Positions 45,701 to 54,312 of a DNA stretch of 64,000 nucleotides are shown here, in pieces. The DNA is taken from NCBI RefSeq assembly GCF_900176595.1, contig NZ_LT838813.1, positions 1,550,001-1,614,000 of the forward strand, given 5' to 3'. Within the stretch, counting starts at the first letter, position 1. Every line of letters starts with the position of its first letter. The stretch comes from Aquiflexum balticum DSM 16537 (GTDB taxonomy: Bacteria; Bacteroidota; Bacteroidia; Cytophagales; Cyclobacteriaceae). Under the pieces are notes generated by a model, which worked only from the letters and a program-made list of their open reading frames with translations, was not told the DNA's origin and searched no databases. Both the position numbers and the translations under genes were made by a program.

Positions 45701-46000
45701 GGGCTGGGAACCATCATCGGGAAAACCACCTGGGGCGGCTTGGTAGGCGTGCTCGGATTTCCTGAATTCATAGATGGGGGAAGTGTAACTGCCCCTAACC
45801 TGGCTTTTTATGATGAGAGAGGTTTTGTGATCGAAAATGAGGGAGTAGCCCCGGATATTGAAGTCGAGCAGTGGCCTGCCGAGGTGATCCAAGGCAAAGA
45901 TCCCCAATTGGAGAAAGCCATTGAACTGATCCTTGAACAGCTGGAAGCTAAACCCAAAATCAAAATGCAGACCCCACCTTATCCTAAGAGGGCGAGATGA
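42770..46000 (+). CDS. Tricorn-like S41 family peptidase
   Basis: A 1076-residue exported protein with signal peptide (LFVLVIFQLISLHSLLA). Two beta-propeller regions made of WD40-like repeats (VFSPDGSMIAF, SWSPDGKQVAF, HWSPDSKHICLV) cover residues ~30-600. A helical segment, a PDZ-like domain (~765-860, EGDYILEVNGKAV) and the S41 catalytic core follow. The nucleophile is probably S965 in ETAGSGGD; RFNGGGQLADY precedes it and GFVIENEGVAPD follows. Tricorn homologues degrade oligopeptides; this one should act in the periplasm. An acidic and Lys-rich insert near residue 550 separates propeller and core. It stands alone between kinase genes with no obvious operon partner. Confidence 0.9.
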   Translation: MKVIYRQLFVLVIFQLISLHSLLAIDHTNTRLLSEPAISKDQIAFVYASDLWIAEKDGSNPRRLTAEQGMVSNPVFSPDGSMIAFNAHYDGNLDVFVVSSQGGIPKRLTWHPYPDLVRAFTPDGKSVLFASQREVFTNRYNKLYTVDIETGKETALPVPNAFWAAYSPDGKYLAYTPLSDRFGQWKNYRGGTMSRIWLYDVEDHSVTEIPKPNTGSNDTQPVWMDGKVFFRSDRDGEFNLFSFDPKSKNIQKHTDFKDFHVANIGSSDSEIIFEQAGYLHILSANQNAPRQLKIGIATDLLEHRPRFVSGSNYVRSAHISPSGARIVVDFRGEIITVPAKKGDPMNLTQTPGAHEKFPSWSPDGKQVAFISDASGEYALHIQNQNGQGEVKSIALNGAGFYAYLHWSPDSKHICLVDNSRSLFVVDINSGKSTKIASDAVYVPGVFRELFGSWSADGAWVAYTVLTPTNFERAYVYSVKENKSFPISDGLSNVTNPVFDPSGKYLYLLASTDAGPVVNWFDLSNQDMKLSNTVYLVTLQKEVKSPLAKENDIEKEEKKETTEDKEVKPVRIDFDGLQNRILNIPIPTGKYSQLQVPKEGKLYYLSQSQDNGKSMLHHYDLEKREEEPIMPADNFIIASQGEKMLYQSKGKWGITDTGKKPDADNLINLDQIEVKIDPLQEWPNIFEEAWRVNRDYFYDPGMHGADWEAMKTKYKVFLPDMATKSDLYRVMEWMFSELAVGHHRFSSRGDSFYSSKTVKGGLLGADYEIANNRYRIKKIYGGLNWTPELRSPLTEPGIDVKEGDYILEVNGKAVTATDNFYSFFENTADKLTVLTISSTPQLAGSRKVTVTPLASEMALRNRDWVEGNMAKVHKATDGRVAYVYVPNTTTLGHEYFKRYFFPQADKDAIIIDERFNGGGQLADYYIDILKRPVQSYWNYRYGKDQKAPNASIQGPKIMLIDETAGSGGDYLPYLFRQEGLGTIIGKTTWGGLVGVLGFPEFIDGGSVTAPNLAFYDERGFVIENEGVAPDIEVEQWPAEVIQGKDPQLEKAIELILEQLEAKPKIKMQTPPYPKRAR

Positions 46001-46299
46001 GAGAAATGAAACTTGAGCTACATATAAAACGTGGAAGAAGCTAGTTTAAAGACAAATAACTGAAAGTATCAGGGTAGGTAAAGAGGATTTTAGCTCGATT
46101 TGTTAAATTTGATCAATAATGCATTTTGAGGTGGTTGGGAACAAAGTAAAAATGAATTAAGTAAAATTAATGACTTGCAAAATTTATCCGGTTTTGATGA
46201 TTATATTTCCCTGTTTAAATTAAAAAAACAAAAACTTTGGACAAAATAAGTGAAGTAAGCGTTGCTGATAGTAGATCACTTAAATTAGTTAACTGTCAA
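46001..46299. other. Intergenic region with a small kinase-like fragment
   Basis: About 299 nt. At 46094-46129 a short stretch encodes LDLLNLINNAF and a stop, resembling the N box of LGE-type kinases. Nothing else is recognised. Confidence 0.45.
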
Positions 46300-48513
46300 A
46301 TGATGCCCATTAGGATCGTTCTGGTTTTTGCTTTGTCATTCATTTTTATTTCTGAAAAAAGCTTTTCCCAAACACCGAGAGCAGATAGTCTATTGACAGT
46401 AATCAACTCCTCGGCGGACGATAGTTTGAAGGTTAGGGCCTATTTGGATTTGGGTCAGGAATTTTTGAGTTCAGACATCAGTCAAGCGATCCATTACCTT
46501 GATGATGCGATTCTTATAGCCCTTAAAATCGATTATAAAAAAGGGCTGGCAGATGCATATAATTTACAAGGAAGGGCTTTGGCCAATCAGGGCAATTTCC
46601 AGGATGCTATTTTTATAAACAGACAATCTTTAACTGAATATCAAAATCTTAATGACAAAGCCGGGGAAGCCAATATCCTAAGCAATCTGGGATCCATTTA
46701 TTACAGAATGGGAAACAGTAGCAAGGCCTTGGAATATCATTTTCAATCCCTCAAAATTTCTCAGGAAATCGATAATAAATTAAGGATTGGAACTTCATAT
46801 AACAATATCGGTACAGTTTATCAAAAATCTGAAAGTACGCTTGATGATGCTTTGGATTCCTATAAAAAGGCTTTGGATGTTTTCGAGCAAATAGATTATG
46901 AAGCTGGGATCTCCACTGTGGCCATGAATATCGGAGAAATCTATTTTTTGGAATTTAAATACGATTCTGCCATACAATACCATCAAGTAGCCTTGGAAAT
47001 TTGTGATGGGACTATTGATGCACCTTTTCCACTTACCCAATTGGGGGAGATATATGGTATTTTGGGAGAATTCGAAACTGCAAATAACTATCATAGAAGG
47101 GCATTGGGTATTTCTGAAAAACTGGATGCTAAATTTGATCTTACCCAAAGTCTTATAGGCTTTGCAAAAACCCAAAAAAGACAAGGGGATTCCCAACAGG
47201 CTATCAGAACATTGGAAAGGGCAAGAGTTCTTGCCTTAGAGATCGATGCCAAAAATGAGCTAAAGGATGCCTATGAGGGCTTATCTGAATTATTTGCATT
47301 GGCTGGTGATTATAGGACTGCCTATGAAAATGAGATCAATGCCAAAGCTGTAAAAGAAGAAATAGCAAAATCCAGTACGGATGAGATGATCCGACAGCTT
47401 CAGTTTGAGTTTGAACTGAGCCAAAAAGAAGCCGAAATAGAACTGCTTCAAAAAGATACAGAGTTGAAAAATGCGGCTGTTTCCAATCAGCGAATTGTGA
47501 TTTTTGCTGCTTTTGGAGGTTTGGTGATGTTTCTTTTTATCAGTATTTCGCTTTTCCGCAACAACCTGAGCAAGAAAAAAGCCAATCACCTGCTTCAAGT
47601 CCAAAAAGAAGAAATCCATGCCCAAAGAGAAAAGGTGGAATTGGCATTGGATCAATTGAAATCCACCCAAGCCCAACTGATCCATTCAGAAAAGATGGCT
47701 TCCCTAGGTGAACTAACAGCCGGGATTGCTCATGAAATAAAGAATCCGCTGAATTTTGTGAATAACTTTTCAGAAGTAAGTTATGATATGATTTTGGAGA
47801 TACAGGAACTGAGAAGCCGTCAGCAGGCTCTTGATCAATCTTCTGGAAATTCAAGAACAGAAGATGATAAATTGGAAGATGAACTTTTAAGAGACATCCG
47901 AATTAACCTTGAAAAAGTAACGCACCATGGACAGCGCGCAGATGCCATAGTCCAAGGAATGTTGGAACATAGCAAGATCCGACACGGCCAAAAGGAAGCT
48001 ACTGATCTGAACAACCTGGCAAAAGAATATTTGAATCTTACATACCAAAGCTTCAAAGCTAAAAACAAGGATACTGAAATTAAATTGATTACAGATTTCG
48101 ACCCTAAACTTCCAAAAATAGAAATAGTCCGACAGGATTTCGGGAGAGTGTTTTTAAATATTATCAACAATGCATTTTATGTTCTAAATAAAAAGCCATT
48201 AAAAAATTTGGAAAATAAGGAAGATTATATTCCTACTTTAACCCTTTCAACTTCCTACTATTCCAAGCCACAAGGTGGGAAAAGTGTAAGAATCTCTATT
48301 TCTGACAATGGTCCCGGAATTCCCGATAAGATTAAAGATAAAATTTTTCAGCCCTTCTTTACTACCAAGCCGACGGGAGAGGGTACCGGATTAGGGCTGA
48401 GTTTGAGCTACGACATTATTAAGGCAAATGGTGGGGAGATTAAAGTGATTTCAGAGGTCGGGAAAGGAACTACTTTTGTGATTGAATTACCTGCTCAAGG
48501 AGACTTGAGCTAA
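46300..48513 (+). CDS. TPR-type membrane histidine kinase (HK10)
   Basis: The frame is open from a TTG at 46237, but the ATG at 46300 (or 46303) places the signal peptide (IVLVFALSFIFISEKSFSQ) at the N-terminus, so I start there; 737 residues. TPR units follow (NLGSIYYRMGNSSKALEYH, NIGTVYQ...), then one membrane segment (IVIFAAFGGLVMFLFISISLF, ~404-424), coiled coil, DHp His at 47731-47733 (residue 478) and a HATPase (LNIINNAF, DNGPGIP, GTGLGLSLSYDI). Unusually it combines HEIKNPL with the LGE-type rest, so it is intermediate between the two core subtypes. It has none of the palindromic or heptamer insertions. The orphan receiver at 48902 is the nearest possible partner. Confidence 0.92.
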   Translation: MMPIRIVLVFALSFIFISEKSFSQTPRADSLLTVINSSADDSLKVRAYLDLGQEFLSSDISQAIHYLDDAILIALKIDYKKGLADAYNLQGRALANQGNFQDAIFINRQSLTEYQNLNDKAGEANILSNLGSIYYRMGNSSKALEYHFQSLKISQEIDNKLRIGTSYNNIGTVYQKSESTLDDALDSYKKALDVFEQIDYEAGISTVAMNIGEIYFLEFKYDSAIQYHQVALEICDGTIDAPFPLTQLGEIYGILGEFETANNYHRRALGISEKLDAKFDLTQSLIGFAKTQKRQGDSQQAIRTLERARVLALEIDAKNELKDAYEGLSELFALAGDYRTAYENEINAKAVKEEIAKSSTDEMIRQLQFEFELSQKEAEIELLQKDTELKNAAVSNQRIVIFAAFGGLVMFLFISISLFRNNLSKKKANHLLQVQKEEIHAQREKVELALDQLKSTQAQLIHSEKMASLGELTAGIAHEIKNPLNFVNNFSEVSYDMILEIQELRSRQQALDQSSGNSRTEDDKLEDELLRDIRINLEKVTHHGQRADAIVQGMLEHSKIRHGQKEATDLNNLAKEYLNLTYQSFKAKNKDTEIKLITDFDPKLPKIEIVRQDFGRVFLNIINNAFYVLNKKPLKNLENKEDYIPTLTLSTSYYSKPQGGKSVRISISDNGPGIPDKIKDKIFQPFFTTKPTGEGTGLGLSLSYDIIKANGGEIKVISEVGKGTTFVIELPAQGDLS

Positions 48514-48901
48514 TCATAATCAGTTTTATTTTCAGGTTACTTTTGTTGCAATATGAATTCAACACATTTTTTTATGAAGTTTTAACAGTAATTCTGATTG
48601 AATTGTATTTAATGATATAGCCCATGTCAAATTGCAAGGAATAGGCTGTAAACCCAAAGTTTTTTATTTCCCCTGACGCCTTCGGTGAACTTTCTTCTAA
48701 AAATTTTAAAAAAACATCTGCACGATTGATTGACTTTAAAAAATGTCAACGAAAATTGCTAAATTGTAATCCAGAAATAATACCACAACTAACAAAAACA
48801 GGTATTTAAAATTAGGGTAGAGTTTGTTGTTTTGGTAATGTCAAAATTAGAAACTATAGTTTGGAGAATGAAATTTTAAAATCACATAAAGAATAAGAGA
48901 A
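48514..48901. other. Intergenic region, nothing certain
   Basis: A 388-nt AT-rich gap between HK10 and the lone receiver. No supported ORF, terminator or convincing promoter was seen. Confidence 0.5.
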
Positions 48902-49297
48902 ATGAAATTTTTAGTAGTTGATGACGAAAAGGATGTAGAGTTATTGTTTCAACAAAAACTCAGAAAAGAAATCAGAAATGGTTCCATTGAGCTGAAGTTT
49001 GCTTTTTCCGGTAACGAGGCGCTTGAAATCATGGAAAAAAGCGAATCAAAAGAGGTGATGTATATTTTTTCGGACATCAATATGCCTGGAATGACAGGGC
49101 TTGAATTGTTGGATAAGTTAAAGGCAAAATTCCCTCAGATTCCTGTAAGCATGATCTCAGCGTATGGTGACGCCGAAAATTATGAAAAGGCAATCGAGTT
49201 GGGAGCAAAGGAGTTTTTTGTCAAGCCGATCAATTTTGAAAACCTGAAAGTGGAATTGAATAAGATTATCGAGGAGAAGGAACCGAAACAGGAATAA
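48902..49297 (+). CDS. Single-domain response regulator
   Basis: A 131-residue receiver domain without output domain. Acidic pocket D8-D9 (VVDDEKD), phospho-acceptor D58 (FSDINMPGMTG), switch Ser in MISAYGD and K108 (FFVKPINF) are all present. It has no partner overlap, but it is strongly similar to the receiver at 54290, including the RKEIRN region. Single-domain receivers act through protein contacts or phosphotransfer. It could serve several of the kinases here, since almost none of them has its own regulator (inference). Confidence 0.95.
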   Translation: MKFLVVDDEKDVELLFQQKLRKEIRNGSIELKFAFSGNEALEIMEKSESKEVMYIFSDINMPGMTGLELLDKLKAKFPQIPVSMISAYGDAENYEKAIELGAKEFFVKPINFENLKVELNKIIEEKEPKQE

Positions 49298-49307
49298 AAT
49301 TTAATGA

Positions 49308-49348
49308 CCGGACTAAATTGATATAAAACCAATAAGTCCGGGCATTTT
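49308..49348 (+). terminator. Probable rho-independent terminator after the lone receiver
   Basis: CCGGACT and AGTCCGG pair around a 20-nt loop and are followed by GCA and a run of T. Confidence 0.5.
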
Positions 49349-49530
49349 TTTCATAAATCATTGAAATGTTCTTCCGGGCTTTGAATTTTTTGAATTAATT
49401 TCTTAGAACTTCATGATTGTCCCTTGTATCCCTTATGCTGAACAGCGAAATGACCAAACCCAGGTTTTGCCTTTTCCTAAAAACATGAAAACCTTGGGAA
49501 TGAATCAATTTAGAAGCTATTGAAAAAGTA

Positions 49531-49548
49531 TAAACTGATATCAGTTTA
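49531..49548. promoter_or_regulatory. 18-bp perfect palindrome, candidate operator
   Basis: TAAACTGATATCAGTTTA is a perfect palindrome 128 nt upstream of the cNMP-binding patatin gene. The size and symmetry fit a dimeric regulator site; no regulator is known. Confidence 0.4.
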
Positions 49549-49676
49549 GTATAAATAAATGAACCAATCCTCGATAAATAAGGGAAAACAGAGAAAACAC
49601 ACTACATGTGAAAGAGTTTTTCCTATAAATTTACTTTTTTAGAAAAAATCCATATAAATTAAAAAAAATAAAGTCG

Positions 49677-51464
49677 ATGGAAATGAAAAATAAATTTGAT
49701 GATCATTATCGAGAGCTCCTGAGCAATCTTTTTGGGGAGATGGAAGAAAGTAGCCTAAAGCAGATTTTTGAAGGAGGAAAAAAAACAGAGCTTGACACAG
49801 GCCAGTATTTGTTCAGACAGGGAGATGCCGAAAATGATCTTTATGTTGTTTTATCAGGCAGACTAAGGGCAATCAATGAGGATAAGAATGGTGTTACAAT
49901 TTTAGGTGATATAGCCGAAGGTGAACCTGTTGGCGAATTGGCACTTTTTACAGATGAACCAAGAATGGCTGCTGTGCTGGCTATCAGAAAATCATTGGTA
50001 TTGAAAATCAGTAAATCAGAATTCCATGCCGTTGTGGCCAAAAATCCCCAGTTCGCTTCCGCATTGACAAAGTTTGTGATCAACAGAATGCGCAGAAATG
50101 TGCTGGAACAAAAAGTTGAAGCAGCTCCAAAGAATATTGTTTTTATTCAGCTTCAGGAAGATTATGATCTTGGCCCATGGATTAATGAAATTAAAAATAA
50201 CCTGGATTCTCTTTTTTTGCAGCCACAGGTCCTCGATCGGTCTTCAAAGAAAAGTGATAGTTCCGCTACTGTCTTGGAACTTTTGGAATCCCATAAGGGG
50301 GTTAACCTTCTGGTATGTAGCGGTCAAGATTCAGAATGGACGAAACAATGCCTGTTATATGCTGATCTGATCATTTTGGCATCGGATTTTAATGCAGAGG
50401 CCAATCTATACGATTTAGAAAAGGATCATAAGCTTTATGAGAATAATATTTTAAATAGAAAAAAATACCTGTTGCTATTGCACCCCGAAGATAGTCCTGT
50501 CCCTGAAAATACTTCCCGCTGGTTCAAAAACAGGAATATCAATTTGCACATTCATGCAAGGAAAAACAACATCACGGACATGAGGAGACTTTGCAGGATA
50601 ATCACCAATCAGGCGGTAGGACTGGTACTTGGAGGTAGCGGAGCAAAGGGTTATGCCCATACAGGCGCAGTGAAGGCACTTTTAAACTCAGGTGTAGAAT
50701 TTGATTTTGTTGGAGGTTCAAGTGCCGGGGCACTTTATGGAATCGGGATGACGTTTGCAGATTTTGATTTTGATAAAATCAACCATATATGTGAGGAATC
50801 AACTTCCGAAGAATTTGGAATAAATGACTTTTTCCTAACCTTTCTTTCCAAAAACAGTGGTCAAAAAATCGGTGAATTTTCACACAAAATTTTCGGAGAA
50901 ACAAATTTGGAAGACCTTTGGATCACTTCATATTGTGTCTCTACTGATATGACAAACAATGAAGTCAAAATCCATAATACCGGATTGGTTTGGCAACAGA
51001 TTCAGGAAAGTTTCTCTTCTCCGGGGATCTTCCCTCCTGTTGTGGTCGAAGATCAGGTGTATGTAGATGGGGGATTATCTGAAAATATCCCGATAGATCC
51101 AATGTACCGGTATCCAATAAAACATATTATTGCTGTTTCCCTTACGGGTTCGGAACCGGAAAAAATTGATTTGAATCATCTTCCTTCTGTATGGGATCAA
51201 ATCAAAGGAAAATTTAAAAAGAAAACACGGTACGATAATCCGGTTGCTACGACAGTCATGTTAAACTCCATGACCTTCAACCCACGGCAACGTGAGGAAA
51301 TAAACAAATCGAAAGTATCTCTTTATTTTGAAATCAACCTAAGGGCAGTAAGCCTGTTGAATGACGCCAATTGGAAAAGAGTTGTCAAAAAAGGTCATGA
51401 TCAAACCAGATCCTATCTTGAAGAACTTCCCGTGGAGGAGAAATTCTGGATCAAAAATTCTTAA
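49677..51464 (+). CDS. Cyclic-nucleotide-binding patatin-like phospholipase
   Basis: A 595-residue protein. Residues ~20-140 form a cNMP-binding domain; the phosphate-binding cassette GEPVGELALFTDEPRMAAV keeps the Glu and Arg that bind the cyclic phosphate. Residues ~310-480 form a patatin domain with the oxyanion Gly-rich motif (LGGSGAKGYAHTG), nucleophile Ser in GGSSAG and catalytic Asp in YVDGGLSEN. Proteins of this neuropathy-target-esterase-like type hydrolyse membrane lipids under nucleotide control. No signal peptide is visible. The membrane kinase HK11 follows after 30 nt, so the two are probably co-transcribed. The adenylate cyclase at 54692 could supply the ligand (inference). Confidence 0.92.
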   Translation: MEMKNKFDDHYRELLSNLFGEMEESSLKQIFEGGKKTELDTGQYLFRQGDAENDLYVVLSGRLRAINEDKNGVTILGDIAEGEPVGELALFTDEPRMAAVLAIRKSLVLKISKSEFHAVVAKNPQFASALTKFVINRMRRNVLEQKVEAAPKNIVFIQLQEDYDLGPWINEIKNNLDSLFLQPQVLDRSSKKSDSSATVLELLESHKGVNLLVCSGQDSEWTKQCLLYADLIILASDFNAEANLYDLEKDHKLYENNILNRKKYLLLLHPEDSPVPENTSRWFKNRNINLHIHARKNNITDMRRLCRIITNQAVGLVLGGSGAKGYAHTGAVKALLNSGVEFDFVGGSSAGALYGIGMTFADFDFDKINHICEESTSEEFGINDFFLTFLSKNSGQKIGEFSHKIFGETNLEDLWITSYCVSTDMTNNEVKIHNTGLVWQQIQESFSSPGIFPPVVVEDQVYVDGGLSENIPIDPMYRYPIKHIIAVSLTGSEPEKIDLNHLPSVWDQIKGKFKKKTRYDNPVATTVMLNSMTFNPRQREEINKSKVSLYFEINLRAVSLLNDANWKRVVKKGHDQTRSYLEELPVEEKFWIKNS

Positions 51465-51494
51465 TATTTACATCAAAAGAAAAAGAATAGGATT

Positions 51495-52871
51495 ATGGAT
51501 TTCGAAAATGTGATCGCATTTATTTTCTTGTTTTATCTGCGGAGGCAGTTGAAAACAAAAGAAATCCCAGAGAAATGGAAGAAACCCATTAATTACGGGC
51601 TTATCATCGTAATTATTTTGGCACTTTTGGCAGGTTCTGGTCTCGTGAATGATTTGATTCTCAAATTCTTCAGCATTTTTCTGATATCATATATTGTTTA
51701 CAATATTTTCACCCATCCCGAATTTTCCGGAACAAAGTCATTGGTCTATGCCGCACTGCCTTTAATTGCTGTATCCTTAATCAGAGATGTTTTTGAACTC
51801 GCCATGCCAGAATTGTTCGAGACCTGGGACAAGGTATTTGATGTAGCTTCATTTTTTGCTTTTATCTGGTTGGTAGCGATGTATATCACCTACAGGAAAC
51901 AGAAAAAAGCACTTTTGGCTGAAAAAGTCAAAGCTTTGGAAAGAGAAAAGGAATTTCAGATCACCCAAAGTATCAAAGCCCAATTAGAGATAGATGTTGC
52001 AGAAAGGACTGCAGAATTGGTCAAACAAAAAGAGGAACTGGAAAAAGCTCTGGTAGACCTCAAAGCTGCTCAATCACAATTGATCCAATCGGAAAAAATG
52101 GCATCTTTGGGTGAACTGACTGCGGGGATTGCCCATGAAATCCAAAACCCTTTGAATTTTGTCAATAATTTTTCGGAGGTTAGTCAGGAATTGATCGATG
52201 AAATGAATCAGGAAATAGAGAAAGGTGACCTTGCAGAAGTAAAGGCAATTGCCATAGATATCAAACAAAACCTGGAAAAAATTCATCACCATGGTAGTCG
52301 TGCGGACAACATTGTCAAGGGGATGTTGCAACATAGCCGTACAAGCCTGGGAGAAAAAACCTCTACGGATATCAATGTATTGGCAGATGAGTATCTCCGT
52401 CTTTCCTATCATGGGCTGAGGGCAAAAGACAAATCTTTCAACGCTGACTTTAAAACCGACCTGCAAACCGACCTGCCAAAAATCAATGTCGTACCTCAGG
52501 ATATTGGAAGAGTATTGCTAAATCTGATCAATAATGCCTTTTATGCTGTCAACGAATTTCGGAAAAAGACCGACATTTCTGAGGAATACAAACCTTCCGT
52601 TACAGTAAGCACTTCGACCAATGAAAAGGGTAATGAAATCATAATAAAAGTTGCCGATAACGGCCCCGGAATCCCAAAACAAGTAAAAGACAAAATATTC
52701 CAGCCTTTCTTCACCACCAAACCTACCGGACAGGGAACGGGCTTAGGTTTGTCGTTAAGTTATGATATCGTTAAAGCCCATGGGGGTGAACTAAAAGTTG
52801 AATCTCCCTACCCAGGAGGTGTTGGAGGAAAAGGCAAAGGAACGGTTTTCATCGTAAAACTCCCAGTTTGA
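51495..52871 (+). CDS. Multi-pass membrane histidine kinase (HK11)
   Basis: A 458-residue kinase with about four to five N-terminal membrane segments (for example IIVIILALLAGSGLV, FFSIFLISYIVYNIF, VYAALPLIAVSLI, FFAFIWLVAMYITY) and no large periplasmic domain, so it may sense the membrane or an intramembrane signal. A coiled coil leads to DHp His at 52134-52136 (residue 214, HEIQNPL) and an LGE-type HATPase (LLNLINNAFYAV, DNGPGIP, GTGLGLSLSYDI). The DHp loop lacks the heptamers and the HATPase loops lack the palindromes, so it may show the uninvaded form; only a PYPGGVGG segment near the end looks inserted. It is 30 nt behind the patatin gene. Confidence 0.92.
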   Translation: MDFENVIAFIFLFYLRRQLKTKEIPEKWKKPINYGLIIVIILALLAGSGLVNDLILKFFSIFLISYIVYNIFTHPEFSGTKSLVYAALPLIAVSLIRDVFELAMPELFETWDKVFDVASFFAFIWLVAMYITYRKQKKALLAEKVKALEREKEFQITQSIKAQLEIDVAERTAELVKQKEELEKALVDLKAAQSQLIQSEKMASLGELTAGIAHEIQNPLNFVNNFSEVSQELIDEMNQEIEKGDLAEVKAIAIDIKQNLEKIHHHGSRADNIVKGMLQHSRTSLGEKTSTDINVLADEYLRLSYHGLRAKDKSFNADFKTDLQTDLPKINVVPQDIGRVLLNLINNAFYAVNEFRKKTDISEEYKPSVTVSTSTNEKGNEIIIKVADNGPGIPKQVKDKIFQPFFTTKPTGQGTGLGLSLSYDIVKAHGGELKVESPYPGGVGGKGKGTVFIVKLPV

Positions 52872-53008
52872 AGGATATTTGAAATTTAGGTTTTTATTTA
52901 GAATTTTCTGGTATTTTGGGACTCCTTAGCTAGTAGATTCCAATTATCAATAAAGAATTGTACCAAATTGATGGATTGAAACCTTGAAGTAATTGAATTT
53001 CCATGCAA

Positions 53009-53038
53009 TTGTGTATTTTACATAAAAATTAGACTTTG
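53009..53038 (+). promoter_or_regulatory. Possible Bacteroidota promoter before HK12
   Basis: TTG at 53009, an 18-nt spacer, and TAGACTTTG ending at 53038, one base longer than the TAnnTTTG consensus. Only 8 nt separate it from the ATG, so a transcript would be nearly leaderless. Confidence 0.3.
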
Positions 53039-53046
53039 GTTTAAAG

Positions 53047-54312
53047 ATGACAAAAACCACCAATCCTAAGATAATTTTGATACAAAGGTTTTGCTTTTTT
53101 TTATTTGCTTTTCTCACACCACTATTGGTGCAAAATCATGCATTTGCCCAATCCAAGGTAGAAATTGATTTACAGCTAATTTCAAACTATACCTCAAAAA
53201 TTGACAAAGTCCATTTTCAAGCCATGAGTTTGAATCATAATATTGGAGGAATCATGGGTTTTATTACTACTTCCAATTTTTCGGACATTGATGGGGAAAA
53301 CCTTAAAACAGGCAATTGGTATACCTCTTGGTGGGCTTATCTTTTTTACCTTTTAATTTTTGGGTTTTTGATGTTTTTGGTAGATAGATATCAAAGAAGC
53401 CGGCTTTTGTCAAAAGTATATGCTGAAAACCGGGAAAAAGAGCTGATTCACGCCAAAGAAATCCAAGAAGCCTATAATGAACTTAAAGCCACTCAGGCAC
53501 AATTGGTACAGCAGGAAAAACTGGCCAGTTTGGGTCAGCTTACAGCCGGCATCGCCCATGAAATCAAAAATCCATTGAATTTTGTCAATAATTTTTCCGA
53601 GCTCAGTCTTGAATATGTTGAAGAGATTTTTTTAGAACTTGATAAGTTGGAGCAAAGTGAAATCACAGCAGAGATGAGGGCATTGTTGGAAGATATAAAA
53701 TATAACCTTCAAAAAACCTTGCAACATGGATCCAGGGCGGACGGTATTGTAAAATCCATGCTGATGCATTCGAGAGGTGGAAAAGGAATCATGGAACCCA
53801 CAGACCTGAATGGACTTATAAAAGAATATGTCAATTTGGCCTTTCATGGCATGAGGGCAAATAAAAATCCCATCAATGTAGATATTCAGCTTCAGCTCGA
53901 TGAAAATCTTACAACTGCCAATATCAACCCTGAGGATTTCAGCAGGGTAATCCTTAATCTCTGCAAAAATGCGTTTGACGCGATGCGGGACAAGACCAAA
54001 GAAAATCAAAATGGCTATTTGCCCAAATTGACAGTAAGGACAAAAGATTCAGATGATAAAATACTAATTGAAGTTGAAGACAATGGTCCGGGTATCGCGG
54101 AGGAAAACAGGGACAAGCTTTTAACGCCTTTTTTCACAACCAAAAAAGGAAATGAAGGTACCGGATTGGGTTTAAGTATCACTCATGATATAGTCAAAGC
54201 ACATCAGGGTATTTTGGAAATTAGTTCAAAAGAAGGTGAATTCACCAAGTTTAGTATTTTATTGCCCAAAGAAATAAAAAAAGATCAAAATGAAAATACT
54301 TATAGTAGATGA
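53047..54312 (+). CDS. Histidine kinase derived from a Y_Y_Y sensor kinase, sensor mostly missing (HK12)
   Basis: A 421-residue kinase with signal peptide (FCFFLFAFLTPLLVQNHAFAQ), only ~60 periplasmic residues, then the membrane segment typical of propeller/Y_Y_Y kinases (WYTSWWAYLFYLLIFGFLMF, ~91-110). DHp His is at 53557-53559 (residue 171, HEIKNPL) and the HATPase is of the LGQ type (LNLCKNAFDAM, DNGPGIA, GTGLGLSITHDI). The short periplasmic part suggests that the propeller was deleted. It is free of repeat insertions. The 3' end overlaps the receiver at 54290 by 23 nt, so this kinase, unlike most here, has an obvious cognate regulator. Confidence 0.92.
   Translation: MTKTTNPKIILIQRFCFFLFAFLTPLLVQNHAFAQSKVEIDLQLISNYTSKIDKVHFQAMSLNHNIGGIMGFITTSNFSDIDGENLKTGNWYTSWWAYLFYLLIFGFLMFLVDRYQRSRLLSKVYAENREKELIHAKEIQEAYNELKATQAQLVQQEKLASLGQLTAGIAHEIKNPLNFVNNFSELSLEYVEEIFLELDKLEQSEITAEMRALLEDIKYNLQKTLQHGSRADGIVKSMLMHSRGGKGIMEPTDLNGLIKEYVNLAFHGMRANKNPINVDIQLQLDENLTTANINPEDFSRVILNLCKNAFDAMRDKTKENQNGYLPKLTVRTKDSDDKILIEVEDNGPGIAEENRDKLLTPFFTTKKGNEGTGLGLSITHDIVKAHQGILEISSKEGEFTKFSILLPKEIKKDQNENTYSR

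Larger units (their letters stand above)
49298..49676. other. Intergenic region with terminator and 18-bp palindrome
   Basis: A 379-nt gap. It holds a probable terminator (49308-49348) and a perfect palindrome (49531-49548). A weak -7-like box (TAAATTTA) lies near 49641 before the patatin gene. Confidence 0.5.

Noticed and set aside
46237-46299. TTG start extending HK10 by 21 residues
   Set aside because: It would place a polar stretch before the signal peptide; the ATG at 46300 gives a standard signal sequence.
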